Assembly: GCA_018894105.1 (NCBI GenBank) | Contig: CM032129.1 | Coordinates: 14,391,968 to 14,455,967 of the forward strand | From: Jacaranda mimosifolia | Lineage: Eukaryota; Streptophyta; Magnoliopsida; Lamiales; Bignoniaceae | DNA: 64,000 nucleotides | Direction of reading: 5' to 3' | Part shown: positions 1 through 12,495 of the stretch, piece after piece | Layout of the letters: the number at the start of each line of letters is the position of its first letter | How positions within the stretch are numbered: position 1 is the first letter of the stretch | Translations under genes and position numbers: made by a program | Notes under the pieces: generated by a model | Database searches by the model: none | Seen by the model: only the letters and a program-made list of their open reading frames with translations | What the model was told of the DNA's origin: nothing

Positions 1-1200
1 GTCATTTGGAGTTAATGGACATGTATTCTGAAGGTATATTTTCTTGTATCTCTATTACATCCATTGGAATGCATATATTCATGTTCTTTTTCATTGTGTT
101 ATGTGTATCTCACCCTGGGGAGAGGGGGAAAGAGAGAGAGGGGGAGACTAACTTCAGCTGTATGAGGCAGCTATATATACTTTTCCTTTTCACAAGGGAA
201 TGCTAACATTGAAGGTTCAGTAGCATTCACTCATGCTCTTTAAGATGTTGCCAATACCTAACATGCATGTATATATGTTGACTCTCGGATTAGTTGGTAG
301 TACAGGTGATATATATTACCTTGAAACTATTGGTAGAGACGATTTCAAAATTTATGTTCATTAGGAAGATTTCAGAGCTTTGCTTTTTTTTTTTTTTTTT
401 AAATTTTGTGCTTTTAAATCTTATGATGAAGGCTTCTGGTAATTTTATTTATAGCAATTCATGCATAATATACTATGAACTAATTTTTCTCATTTAAGTT
501 TTAGGCCTAAATTTAGAAGTCCTTTTTGTTAGAACTTAGCATCACTAGTTACAGCAGGTGCCATTCTCGTTCTTAATTGCATGTAGAATTGCATATGCTC
601 TAAGTACTAATCAATATGTCTTTATCACTTAGATTGGAAGGTGAGTATGCTAGATGAGGCAAAAGTAAATTTGATATTGTATTAATTTCTACACTTTTCT
701 TAGGTGAGTGGAGTTGGCGGGTTTTCTGCACGAGGTTATGCAATTGTTAAAATTTTTGGATATTTTTTGAAGAAATATTCTGCTATTTGTTGACATTGAA
801 AACCTATCAATGTACGGAAGATGCTAGATGCTATAGGCCTAAATACTGAAAATTATTGTAGATTGCTTTATGAGATAAAACCAATCTTTTTGATCCATAT
901 GATAATAATTCACATTACATTCCTATATGTCATATATATTTAGCCACATAACATTCGAAGAGATGGCAGAATCTCTTGGTGGCGAATCTGGAGTTTATTT
1001 GGTAAGTTTCACTGTAGAAGAACATTTTGGAGCCTAGTGGTCATGCAGACAAAGTTTAGGTGATAAGGTGCAATTTGTTGCTTCGACATCCTCTTTTTCT
1101 CCCGTCCCCAGACATCTGGCTTGTGTTTTCATATTCTATATCTTGCGTTTTTGTCTTAGTGAACCCTTGTGAAGCATGGTTGCAAAGACTTCATCTACTC
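1..1200. other. No confident gene; AT-rich intergenic or intronic DNA
   Basis: No reading frame here has recognisable domain content. A short segment near 958-1001 is preceded by an AG and followed by GTAAGT, so it could be one exon of a gene or non-coding transcript whose remainder lies outside the window. I cannot assign it. A poly-T run lies near 383-400. Confidence 0.4.
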
Positions 1201-1214
1201 AAGTCTTTTCTTAT

Positions 1215-1525
1215 GGTAATGTTTGGTTACAAATTGTATATTTTATATTATGTGTTTTAGGAGAATGAGTTTTGTGAGTGGGATTAGGGAATGTGAGTTG
1301 TATTGGGAAATTTGATGGATGTTTGTTTATATTTTGGAAAATAATTAGAAAATTATTTTGGGGAGTTTTGATATGTTTGTTTATGTTTTAGGAAGAGACA
1401 ATTTTTACTGTAATAGTCAAATCAATGCTTTTTTATTGGGTTTTTAGAGTGAAAATGGGATTGAGTAATATTTTTTATTGTAAAAAAAATAATAAAATGA
1501 ATATGATATGTATATGTATGTATAT
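1215..1525 (+). repeat. Inverted-repeat element copy, plus orientation
   Basis: This stretch aligns by eye, with scattered mismatches, to the reverse complement of 3545 back to about 3240. The shared order includes the start GGTAATGTTTGGTTA, a GAATGAGTTT block, a block around TAGTCAAATCAAT and a TATATGTATATG tail. It therefore looks like a second, inverted copy of the element at 3080-3545. Its far end has diverged, so the right boundary is approximate. No transposase is encoded. Confidence 0.6.
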
Positions 1526-1659
1526 GTGATGATAGAGCCTTAATGAGACAAAATATGTCAAATCAAGGACTTGGGAATCGAAAAATGAGAGGGGTTTTGG
1601 GGATTAACCCATTTGATGGGGGGTGTTTTGGGGAATTCCTAACCCCCAATTTGGAGGCA

Positions 1660-2221
1660 AAATAGGGGGATGTTTGGGATTATATTAATTACAAAATTGT
1701 CAATACTAACATTTTATAAACTCTAAAATTTTATTTTATCCAAATATTTTATGAACTTAATTTTTAGAAAGAGATCCAGCATCTTATAAGCTCAAAAAAT
1801 AATCTTATAAGATATAAGAGCTTATAAGACTTTTTAAATAGGCATTTGGGTGAACTTATAAGCTTCTCAAAATATCTTATAAAATGTTTGAGAGCTTATA
1901 AGATGTGAAAAAGTGTTAGGTAAATTTTTAAAAAAGAGAGCTTATAAGCTCCTAAAATAAGATGTTGGTAGCTTATAAACTCTTTTTGGAAAAGTAAGGA
2001 GTGCTAGCTTATTTTGAAGATCTTAACAAGTTAGTTTAATTTTAATCATATTAATTACAAAAATGTCATTATTAACATCTTATAAGCTCTAAAATATTAT
2101 TTTATCCAAATACTTTAAGAATTTATTTTTAAAAAAAGATCTAATATCTTATAAGCTCCAAAAACATCTTATAAGATGTAGGAGCTTATAAGACCTTTTA
2201 AATAAGATTAGCCAAACACCC
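1660..2221. mobile_element. Degenerate inverted-repeat element rich in TCTTATAAG
   Basis: The segment is packed with TCTTATAAG/CTTATAAGA palindromes. The right end reads CCAAACACCCTC, and its reverse complement resembles TTTAAATAGGCATTTGGGTGAAC near 1834-1856. The motif order around AATTACAAAAATGTC...AACATCTTATAAGCTC occurs twice (about 1690 and 2050), so an internal duplication or two nested copies are present. A related copy lies at 4817-5201. This fits a MITE-like element, but target duplications were not resolved. Confidence 0.45.
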
Positions 2222-3079
2222 TCTTAATTGCATGTCCTACTAGTCTTTATATTTCTGGCATGTTTATCGACTTCTGTTATATCTTCATTAGTGAACTTGT
2301 ACTGCATCATTTGATGAGTGGTTAAGCATACAAAACAAAAGATGATTATTAGTTTCAAGGGTGCGATTAAGTAGTAGAAATTGCGGATCAGCTCCAAAAG
2401 GGACAGAGAGCAAGATGTGGTGGTAATGTGGGAACAATGATGGTGAAAGGGTGTAGGGGACTTAAAAGATTTGGACATGTATTGGCAACGATGCAAGGTT
2501 TTCTGGGTTACTTTTCGTGTGATTTAGTGGATTCATGGACAATGGAACTTCAAGGGGATTCGCACAAACCAGATTAGCTTCTAACTCCAAAAATTTTGTT
2601 AAATGCTTTTTGCAACATCTTATAAGCTTTCATGTTTGAGGGAGTTAAGTTTATTCATGCATTCTTTTAACTTGATACGCTCACTAAGAATTCATGAACC
2701 GTTTCATATTTCATATGAAATATTAAATGTAAATGCACCACCCCATCTTAACTCCTTTTAACCTTCGAGGGAAAACTGCATGTGTTTGTGTATCTTAATT
2801 TATAATAGGTATTAGTTAGTAATTATTAATCATTAATTGACTATATACACTGATCCATATTTCTGATATGACAATGACGTATGTCAGTCGTTTCACTAAA
2901 ATAGAATAACTGTAAAGCTAGCAAGATGAAAGTGTTTGGACTTTGTAAATATGTATTGGGCTTATAAATCAATAACATTGGCTTTTAAGCAGAAGCCAAA
3001 TATCCAAAACAATAATACGTGCAAATATATAATCCAATAAAATATACATTTTAATATCAAGAAATAGTTTAAAAATTTT

Positions 3080-3545
3080 GGGAGTGTTTGGTCATGTTTT
3101 GATAAAATAAAATTGTTTTGCCAAAATATAACCGAACATAAACTCATTTTCACTCCAACATGCTAAAATAAGTTTTCCCAAAACATTCTCTTCTATCTTT
3201 TATTATCCCAAAAACTTCCTTATTTTTCCATTTATATACATATGTGTGTGTGTGTATATATATATCATACCTTTTTTATCATTATTTTTACAATACAAGA
3301 AATTACTCAATTAAACCCAACAAAAAAATATTGATTTGACTACTACGGTGGAAAAAATATCTCCTTCATAATATAAACAAATATACCAACACTCTCTAAA
3401 ACAAATTTCTAACTATTCCTCAAAATATAAATAAATATTCACCACATTCTACAACACGACTTTCACATTTCCCAACCCTATTCCCGAAACTCATTCCCCC
3501 AAAATATATATTATAATCCAACGTAAAACATAACCAATCATTACC
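3080..3545 (-). mobile_element. MITE-like element with GGGAGTGTTTGG / CCAATCATTACC ends
   Basis: A 466-bp non-coding AT-rich segment has inverted ends: GGGAGTGTTTGGTCATGTTTT on the left, and the reverse complement GGTAATGATTGGTTATGTTTT on the right. A TTT flanks both sides, but this is too short to count as a target duplication. The copy at 1215-1525 is the same family in the opposite orientation. A TG/TA dinucleotide run sits near 3243-3265. The superfamily is not determined. Confidence 0.6.
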
Positions 3546-4146
3546 TTTCTTATTCTGAGTGCGGCATATGTAGCATTTGCACTTTTAAAACTTCAACATT
3601 AAATTCACCCGCTTGTTAGTATTGCTTATATTGACGTTAATTTTTCACTGATTTGGTATTATGATGCAGAATTTGACAAAACTATCCTTTGCTATAATAT
3701 GCATTAATTTAAGAGTAAACTATATTTAATCAAGTTTTATCTCATGATAATAATTTTGTGCTTTAATTTCATCTCAAATTGAATTAGGATTTAACTAATT
3801 AATTACGGTGCCAAACCATTGCATAACCATCGTGAATATATTATTACCCACGTTTGCAGTTTTTTCGCGATGATTGAGCAAATGTAGCGGAAAATTGTCC
3901 CTTTTTTAGTGGATCTGTACATTAAAAGATGTAATTATAAAAGAAAATTGTTTGATCCAGCTAGAATTAGCTAGCTACACATGGGAAGCTCTGTCTACAT
4001 TGAAAGAAAGGAACCAGAAATACATGCAAGACGCTAAAGAAAAAAAAAAGTAAGAAAAATAATTAAAGGAGGGCTTGTATACGTGACAGATCGAGAAATG
4101 AAATTAATTTAACAGTAGATAGTGTAAGCGTGGGTAATTTATGGTA

Positions 4147-5593
4147 TCATGGAACAGGATATGACTTATTGTGGCACATGCACTTATAAGCCATAGGGCA
4201 AGTCTCAGCCTCTTCGAGTGATGAGCAAACAAAGCTAACCATGACCAATCTGCATGGGGTACAAGATCCACAGGCATGGGTACAATCTGGCAAGCTTGAC
4301 CCGGCAACCTGCAGTGTATCAGCCCTTTTATGCATCAATGGCTTCATATTGACCCTGTATGATTCGGGTTTCACTACCGAATCCTTTTCACTGTATTGTG
4401 GTTGGTGGTTATGACTATGATCTGTCAAAAAGGAAGAAGAAAAATACCAAAATTATCTAATAATTACTTAGGACTTTTAACTTGATTAATCTTGAAATCT
4501 ACTATAGCCAATTGTACCAATAATAGTTTAATTACTTAATTATTGATTACAAGTGCATAATCATGCACGCTGATCAAAAGGCGTAATGCATAATTGCCAA
4601 TTAATTTACGTACTATTATTTTGGACTCCTAATTTTTATTTTATTTGCACATACACGCACTAAAAATGTATTGGAATTTGAACCCTAAATCAATTGACCA
4701 CTTAATATCAGCTCCTCATTCATATATATCTAATTAAGGTTGTCAAGTATACATTCCCGTATGTATATATATATATATATATGCATACTTATCTAATCAT
4801 GTTACTTTGGAGTTTGAAGGATATTTGGTACATTTCACAAAATATGTTATAAAATATTTTGAGAGGTAATAAGATATCATAAAATATATGACAAATTCAT
4901 TAAAAAAAGAGTTCATAAACTCTCAAAATAAGATATTAAAATTTATAAGTTCTTTTTTGAAAAAATAAAATAAAAAGGTCTTAACATATTTGTTAAAATC
5001 TTAATAAATTAACTCATTCAATTTAAACATATAATTAAAAAATATATTATTAATATTAATATCTTATCAGCTCTAAATTTTAATTTATCCAAACAATTTA
5101 AAATTTTTAAATTAAAACTTAACATCTTATAAATTCTAAACAAAATTATAAAATACAAAAATTTACAAAATCTTTCAAATAAATTTAATCAAACACCCTT
5201 TTTGTCATCTGTTTATAATAAAATGGTGCAACCTTGGCATCATAATTAGAAACAACTCAAAAAAAAAAATAAAAATAAAAATAAAAAAATGATTGTACTT
5301 GGATTTACCTTGTATATCTAAGCTTCTCAAGCATAGATCATCAATTAGTTACATCTACCGATATTCATCTTATATCATGTCTTAAAAAATGAATTGCTGT
5401 GATACTCCCATAATTTCGATCAATCCCCTCCCTCAAAAGAAAGCATAAAATTAGGAAAAAGAAAAAGAAAATGGCACGTACGTGGATGTAGGTTGCCGAG
5501 GTTCCTTGCATGCATGACCACCGGAAGCAAAATCATAACAGCAACCACAAATATTGTTGATCTGCAAGCAAACCCTTTCATCATCGATCTCAT
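4147..5593 (-). CDS. EPF1: EPIDERMAL PATTERNING FACTOR 1-type secreted peptide
   Basis: Two exons: 5593..5482 and 4421..4147, joined by a GT-AG intron. The phase-1 join restores one frame and gives 128 residues. Exon 1 encodes a signal peptide (MRSMMKGF, then a hydrophobic run ending near VVMHA); exon 2 encodes the precursor and mature peptide. The C-terminal ~50 residues carry the EPF cysteine pattern: LPDCTHACGSCTPCR, then SFVC, ETCPMAYKCMC, ending NKSYPVP, which matches the EPF1/EPF2 subgroup and is closest to EPF1. Known family role: after secretion and cleavage, EPF1 peptides act through ERECTA-family receptors and TMM to enforce stomatal spacing. The start is the first ATG after an in-frame upstream stop. 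A TATA box lies about 135 bp upstream. Specific orthology would need a phylogeny. Confidence 0.9.
4817..5201. repeat. Degenerate inverted-repeat element related to 1660-2221
   Basis: It starts near GGATATTTGGTAC and ends near AATCAAACACCC. Internal motifs (ATCTTATAAATTC, CTTATCAGCTCTAAA, TTTATCCAAAC) match the order seen at 1660-2221. It lies inside the single intron of the EPF1-type gene, upstream of exon 2. Boundaries are approximate and no coding sequence is seen. Confidence 0.45.
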
Positions 5594-5725
5594 GTATACG
5601 TTAAATTATGTTCCCCCTTGTTTGGATTTGACTTATAATTAATAAGTGGGATCTACTTCGGAGAGAGAAGCTGAGAAAAACCTTGTTGGGGGAGAAGGAG
5701 AAAATTAACAGAGACATACAGTACG

Positions 5726-5737
5726 TTTTATATAAAG
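5726..5737 (-). promoter_or_regulatory. Probable TATA box of the EPF1-type gene
   Basis: On the minus strand the sequence reads CCTTTATATAAA, about 135 bp upstream of the EPF1-type start codon. The position and strand fit a core promoter with a short 5' leader. Confidence 0.5.
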
Positions 5738-5739
5738 GA

Positions 5740-7453
5740 AGGGAGGGCGAGACGAGAAAAATATAGCATTGAAGCAAGTCACAGGCAAGAGTACGTATGA
5801 GATGTGAAGGTGTTCACATGAAAAGAAGTAGATATTTCACAGAGTCACATGCAAGGGTTGGTTGAACTGTTGAACTCTTTTGAGCGATGGTGTCTTTCGG
5901 AACTCACACTTTTGGAAACAATGGTGATAATGAAGAATTTACTGAGGAACCCCATACTGTGCTGCTTTTACGTGACTGTAATTCAATTGGAGAAACCCCA
6001 TTTTGGGTGTCCGCATTTAATGCAACTTTAATTACATATATGCTGAATTCTCAATTTTCTCAACTTTAAAGATGCATGAAGCAAATGGGTAGTCAATTAA
6101 TTTTTGTACACATATTGATCGAACCTAGTGTGAATGCCATTAATGAATGCCTTCATATTAGGCTCACAATGTCTAGGGATGATATATATATATATATATA
6201 TATTATTTATTTATTTTTCCCCCGAAACTTATAATAAGAATTAGTGACTCTTTTTTATATTAATTTTGTTCCAAGAACAATATTATAATATTCTTGATGT
6301 TGTGTGGAAGTGGAGCAAGTTCCTTTTCGGTAGGAAACATTGTTAGTTTGTTTTTTTCTAAAATATATGCAGAGAGATTTTTAGCTCTAGAAGGTATGTT
6401 GTTGAAGTTTTAGGATTCTTTGCAATAATTTTTTATGTCTCAATTATCCTTGAGGCTTAATATTTATAATTTATTTTTGATGGATTTAGGCTCATTAGTG
6501 TTTTATTGTCCTTTTTTATGGGCTTAATTCAATTTGAACTCTTTTGCCCATTTTTAATTTAATTAATCAGTTTGATCTATTAGACTTTTCTTAATTTTTT
6601 TACTAGCTATTTTACATTTGCAGACTTAATTATGAGATCAATTGATTCTCAATATTTATTTTTGCATATCTTGTGTATAGTTTCTATACAAAGTTCAGAT
6701 TCTTTATTTCATTAAATGTTTTATTGTCTATTTTATATTATAAACAAGTATTAAATATATTAAAAAAATTTAAAAAAAATATTTAATAGTAAATCATAGG
6801 CACTTACCAATATATATGAGTGACGTAGGTATAAATGTCTCATACATATTCCATAAGAAATAAAAATGTACAATACCCTAAGAACATTTGCACCGAATGC
6901 TGGATGCAGCCTGAGCCTTCAACCTTCAGGTGCAGCAATAAAAGGTCAAATTCCTACAAAAATTGTACATGTTTGCTTCAATAATCTGCCATTGGAGGCT
7001 AATACCGGTCTGCATCTGCCCCTTTCAAAGTGAATGTGAGGTAAGACATCACGACAATCACAGGAGGGGGGAATGAATTGGGCCCTCAAAAATTTTGTTT
7101 TGATTTTCGAAAATTTGAGTTTCAGCTTCTCCATTTTCTCTAATGGACGTTGCTGCCCCTAAAAACAGTCATAGAAGCCCAAATAGACCCATAAAAAAGA
7201 TATCTTTCATGTAAAATATATGAGCTCATCAAATGGGCCTCCAATTTTAAAACTAGTATTGTTTTGTGCCGGCAAAGTTACAAACACAATTTGCCATTAT
7301 AAAAATGAAAATTTACTGTGCAATTAAAGTGAAATAGAATAGGTATTCATTACCTGAATTGAAAACATGCTTATTTAATTTCATCTTTATTTGAGTTAGT
7401 ATTAATTTGATTTCTTTTTGTTTTGAAAAGTTATTCTACTGAGAAAAACATAG

Positions 7454-7516
<63 letters not shown>

Positions 7517-8122
7517 TATTATTATTAATGATGTAGGACTTGATGAAATGTTTACTACAAAAGAATTTATAAGGTTTCTATGGAGCCACTAGATGCTTTC
7601 AAATGTTTGTCAAGGTTACGTAATTTAGAAAGCCACAAAGATTATTCACATATATTTCGTTATACCAACTTTGTTATATATTGATTTTTTATTATTCAAT
7701 AGTGTCTTGATTATAAAATTTTATAGAATCTTCAAATTACATTGGGATGACAAAAAAATTTATTATTATACTAAATTATAGATTATATATATATATTTCA
7801 AGTATCAATTAACTTTTATCATAGTGAAAAAGAAATATGCACAAAAAATACATTAACATTCAAAAGCATTTACATGTGCGTGTACTGCGCGTGATAGAAT
7901 AAAGCAGAAAGGTCACTTTATTTTATCCTAGAATTTATTCATTATATCTACACACACACACACACACACACATATTGTTGTGGAGGTCTCAAAATGCTGG
8001 TCCATGTTTTAATATAAAAATTTCCTAATTAAATATATTTTATCATTTATAGTAATAATACATCACGAGCTTTTCATCTATTTTTACTAAGAGTAATTTA
8101 TAAATATACACAAAGCTCAAAG
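5740..8122. other. Intergenic AT-rich DNA without a recognised gene
   Basis: The short open frames here have no recognisable domains or coding character. The stretch holds simple repeats: (TA)n near 6183-6203, (ATT)n at 7456-7527 and (CA)n at about 7951-7972. Nothing else can be assigned. Confidence 0.5.
7456..7527. repeat. (TTA)n microsatellite
   Basis: About 72 bp of TTA repeats with one interruption (TAC) near the right end. Confidence 0.95.
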
Positions 8123-9039
8123 TAGGCCTGTAAATGGGTAGGGTATCACCCTGTCCACACCCATACTCTAAAATACCCAAAAAAATGAGACATTAATCCT
8201 ACCCTACCCTAAAGTACCTAAAATGATGAAACTATAATCCTACCCTACCCTATCTAACCCAAGACCCATTGAGTCTAGTTTATTGGACTTATGTTTTTAA
8301 TGTATATATTTATTTTCTCAATATATACTAAAAGTATTATTTGGCATACAATAACAATTTTTTTATATATTTAATTTAACTTAATCTTTAAATCTAAATT
8401 ATTTAATTTTAAAATTTTTGCTAATTAAATTAACTGTTTTATTGATATAATAGTTAAACTTTATTAATATAATTAACAATTAAATTTTTTCTAATTAAAT
8501 TAATATAATTAAAAAAATAGTTAATAAAAACAGTTTAAAAGAAATTTTTTTTCTATATTTAATTTTATAAAAACAGTTAATTTCTATATTGATAAAATTT
8601 ATTCATTCATAAAATTAAATTTTATAAAAATTATTTATTCCACTATTAATTTTAATATTATTAATTTTATTAATGAAAAATGTTCAATTGTTGCTATTGC
8701 TATTCCAATTAAAAAAAAAAAATGCTATCCCAATATATTAACTTTATTAATTTAGTTTAATTTTTAATGAACAAAATTATTTAGTTGTTACTGTTTCATT
8801 CACATATTTGTAATTTTTATATATAATTTTTTTATCATTAATATGAATTTGATTCGAGCATAAACAATTTTTAGGTTCATAGATTAAATTTAAGTATAAT
8901 GTAATGAGTAATTTTTGGGTATGGGTACATAGGTAATTTTTAAGTATAAATCCTATCCATAACCATTACACTATTTTTAATAAGTATGAGTATTGACATT
9001 TTGGACTTGAATAAAATGTTACCCTATTTTACAGGCCTA
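8123..9039. mobile_element. hAT-like non-autonomous element with TAGGCCTGTAAA ends
   Basis: The left end TAGGCCTGTAAATGGGTAGGG and the reverse complement of the right end, TAGGCCTGTAAAATAGGGTAA, form terminal inverted repeats around 917 bp of AT-rich non-coding DNA. The flanking 8-mers GCTCAAAG (8115-8122) and GCTTAGAG (9040-9047) match at 6 of 8 positions, as expected for an old 8-bp hAT target duplication. TAGGCCTGTAAA-type ends are common in plant hAT MITEs. No transposase is present, so mobilisation would have depended on another element. Confidence 0.75.
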
Positions 9040-9047
9040 GCTTAGAG

Positions 9048-10240
9048 TGCTTCAACACGCAGGGAAATAGACCAAAAAGCAAATTATTCATTATGTAAAA
9101 TGATAAATAAAATAAAGGATTTTTAGTCACATTCTCTACATGAGTAAATAATAGGCCTAACCATTAGTATAAGAACAATTGGGCACGTTTGCTTTAGTAT
9201 ACGAAACTAATCATTCTAGTTGCCATTATAAATTATATATTATTTATACTCAATTCGACATACTGTTCTTCTGTTGTATAAGACTTTCATTTGTATAAAA
9301 GTATTGTTATTCCTATTTACATTGACTAAGAAACTATTGCCGGTCTACAGTCAATAATTGGCGGCTTAAGACCAAATTAAATAATATCATTACTTTGCTT
9401 AGCCTAGTAAGTAAGCAGCTAGCCTGCTCCCTACTGAATTCTCATCTGTCAATTGCCAAAGACCAAGCTGCAAGCTGCAGACTGCACACAATACATTAGT
9501 TTTCAAAATGCCTGTCTTACTTGACGTCATATGGCATCCAATGGGATTTAAGTGAATCTTTTTCCTTTTCTTTTAATTACTGTTTTTTCCTTAAATTAAA
9601 AATTAAAAATTAAAAAAATATATATATCTATGTAAAACCAACCCAGCGTAAACCAAAATTCTCCAAGCATCAAACACTCCCAAATGGTCGGGTAGAGACC
9701 CCGTATGATCATATCTCGCGGAGGCATAATTTGATTTCAGTGTTTTTATATAAAAATATATATTAATTAAAAAATTTGTCATATTAATAGCCAACCGCGT
9801 TTTAAGTTAAGATAATCTCTATTGTGTAGTATGAAAACACTTAATACAACTGGTAAGTACTCCTTTTTGACACACAACAAATTAAAAACGATTTTGTTTT
9901 CTAAAAATAGAAATTTGTTATCGAAATTATCTTCTTTAAATACTAATTTTAAGGATAATTTTATAAAACAGCGTAAAACTTACATATTCAAATTCTATTG
10001 AAAGTACAACTATATTAGATATTCATATTTTAATTAATTTGAGACATATGAAGTATCTTATCTATTTGCTCTTAGAATATTGTATCCATTGTTGACTAAT
10101 TAAAAGTAGTAATATAATATGGTACCACACCATTTACTATGACACTTTGAATATGTAGACTTTCCTGCCGCCCACCATTGTGGAAAAAATAGAGTTTAGA
10201 CACATATTGAAGTTTATATCATCCACATCCGTATACATCT
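9048..10240. other. Intergenic DNA without a recognised gene
   Basis: AT-rich sequence with no domain-bearing reading frame. Nothing could be assigned other than the promoter of the following small gene near its right end. Confidence 0.5.
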
Positions 10241-10242
10241 CA

Positions 10243-10253
10243 ACTTATATATA
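10243..10253 (+). promoter_or_regulatory. Probable TATA box of the 10302 gene
   Basis: CTTATATATAG lies about 50 bp before the ATG at 10302, a spacing compatible with a very short leader. Confidence 0.45.
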
Positions 10254-10301
10254 GGAAAAATCTTCCATTTTCTTTCCATACTTTTAAAGGCTACTAGATC
10301 C

Positions 10302-10703
10302 ATGGACACAATTTCAAGAAACCCTACAGTCCGTTTTAGCAGAATTGCAGAGGAGTATAGCTATGAGGCTGAATCAAGAAAAAGACAAGGCCATCAAAAT
10401 CACGGCTGGAGAATTTTTTCGACGCGGCGGAGCAGCCAAAATCTCAACCTTATGATGAGTTCTTTGAGCTATAGGCGTGATAGGGCTAGAAAAAGGCAGA
10501 TTTTTCTGCGGACATATAAGTTGGGGTCGATTAGTTCTAGAGAGAAGTTGATGAGAAGTCGAAAACTGAAGAAAATGGTCGTCAAAGTGAAATCGGCGGT
10601 GGTGTCGGTTCTATCGTTCATGCGCGGTGGCGTGTTGAGATCATGCAATTCCCGGTCAGCCATTCGGGCATCATCACCTACACGAGTAGTAAAGTTTTGT
10701 TGA
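10302..10703 (+). CDS. Uncharacterised small basic protein, 133 residues
   Basis: An intact single-exon frame starts at the first ATG after a TATA-like box and ends in TGA. The protein is strongly basic: Arg/Lys-rich stretches include RRDRARKRQ and KLMRSRKLKKMVVKVKSA. A short hydrophobic patch (AVVSVLSFM) follows, and it ends VVKFC. No signal peptide or catalytic motif is visible. The frame is much GC-richer than the surrounding AT-rich DNA, and codons such as GCG, CGG and TCG are used, which supports real coding. I do not recognise the family; a plant-specific small basic protein is plausible. No function is inferred. Confidence 0.65.
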   Translation: MDTISRNPTVRFSRIAEEYSYEAESRKRQGHQNHGWRIFSTRRSSQNLNLMMSSLSYRRDRARKRQIFLRTYKLGSISSREKLMRSRKLKKMVVKVKSAVVSVLSFMRGGVLRSCNSRSAIRASSPTRVVKFC

Positions 10704-11093
10704 TTAAAAATGAGGGGAAGCGCACATATATAGTTGTTTTCTTGATTTTTAATTAATTTCATCATACTCTCATGTTTTGTTTCTTTTTCTTTTCCTCTTA
10801 TATTAATGTGAGATGAGAGAAAGATCAATTCTCCATCGTTATATTCTTTTACTTGCTATTTATTTATTGAGGATTACTCTTTCAAGTAATCCAATCAATG
10901 TTGAGTAATATTATCTTTTCTAAAATAAGACCTCACAACTAACTTTTAACAATTTGTTTTAAAAATAATAGTGTAAAATATTTTTATAAATATTTACTCT
11001 TTTAATTAGGTAATATCTTAAAGTTGAGATGAGCTCAAATTCCTTATTTCACTACATATATATTTCTCAAATATATTTAATTTACAATTAGTT

Positions 11094-11098
11094 ATATT
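11094..11098. repeat. 5-bp target duplication (left) of the copia element
   Basis: ATATT directly abuts the left LTR and is repeated exactly at 18546-18550. Confidence 0.9.
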
Positions 11099-12495
11099 TG
11101 TTGTTTCCAGATATTCCAACATGCAATAGTGCACCACAATAGATATCACAATTGCAAATTATCAATCAAAAGATGAAATAGATAATCATAAGAGGGCATA
11201 ACATGCGTTTTTATCAAATGAAATCCAAATATATCATACGTGATCCGAATTATACAACAAGCATATTCAAGGCATAACAGAATTCAATAGAATTCAACAG
11301 AATTCATATACATATATTTAACCAAATACAAGTCCAAGAAAAGCCAAAAAATACATATACCAACCAAGGCATAAAAAACATTTTAGCATGCAGTCAGATT
11401 TATAAATATAGATGAAAAATGCTAAAGAAAACTTTTTGTATTGTAACAGAATCAATCAGACGACCAAATCACAAAATTCTTTTTGCCTTGAAGAAACGAG
11501 CGCCCCAACTCACCAGCGCAACGGGTACAACACTGCTCCTCCTAGGATGAGATGATCCAGAACGATCAGGTGCACTCCGTCTCGTTCACCTCAAACAGTA
11601 CTCAGTCACCAGAATCAAATAGCCGAATATTAGGATTTAGGGAATTAAAGCAAGAGGAGAAGGGAAATGAGAATATTAGAATTAAAAGAGGAATTGTGAG
11701 AGGGGAATAACGAATAACGTAAGCAGAGGGGGTACTTTTTTTTCGTGTGTCTCTCAAGTCTGCCAGAGGCAGGCTATTTATCGGCGTAATTAGGGTTAGC
11801 TGCAATTAGAGTCTGCTAGTTAATGGCCTCTAACACGTCACCCATCTAGTAACATTCTGCCACATCGCCTTTACACGTCACCAATCCAGCAACATTATGC
11901 CACGTTGCGTATCCACCTCTGCCAAATCCCAGATTACCAGGCTAAATCTCCAATGGATCATCCACCCATATCCGATTACAAGCCTCAGTTATCTTCAGAC
12001 TCTTATCCAATTTAAGCCCCGGTTTGGTTAAGTATTTTTTAATTTTAAATTTAAATTCAAAATTTCAATTGAATTTCGTCCAAAAAGATAAGACTGAAAC
12101 TGAGACATTCACCCTAACGCCCGCAACCGGATCCGGAGCCGAGCAGCAACGGTGGCGCGCGCGTGTAGGCCACTTATATAAACCCCTTAATGAACACTTT
12201 AACAAGCATTCATACTTAAGTTCAATATAAACTACTCCACACTTATTTATAAAACCAATGTGGGACAAGTGAAGGATTGAAATAACCCTTCAACTCCTCC
12301 ACTTGGTTATATAATCCACAAGCAAGCCTCCACTTTCTCAAAGTACCAATGTGGGACAATTCAACATATAACACTTTAATCATTTTCCCTTCCTACAATT
12401 CAACACTTTAATTATCTTTGGATTTCACCCATAATTGGCATCCATCAAAATATAATAAAACATGTAATTAGGCTTTGATTATGCCAATTACAACA
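11099..12495 (-). repeat. 3' LTR of the copia element
   Basis: A 1397-bp direct repeat of 17185-18545 with TG...CA ends. It contains an AT-rich half, a GC-rich patch around 12117-12170 (CGCGCGC) and a TATA-like TTTATATAAG (minus) beside it. A short AATTCAA(T/C)AG duplication near 11280-11305 is absent from the other LTR. Confidence 0.93.
12174..12184 (-). promoter_or_regulatory. TATA box in the copia LTR
   Basis: On the minus strand the LTR reads GGTTTATATAAG, followed downstream by a CpG-rich segment with CGCGCGC. This looks like the LTR core promoter. In the other LTR the matching site (about 18223-18232) is altered to TTCATATAAATG. Confidence 0.45.

Noticed and set aside
12065..12268. Minus-strand frame starting MSHIGFINKCGVVYIELKY
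   Set aside because: An almost identical frame lies at 18124-18318. Both are inside the two copia LTRs, so the similarity comes from the LTR duplication and not from protein conservation.
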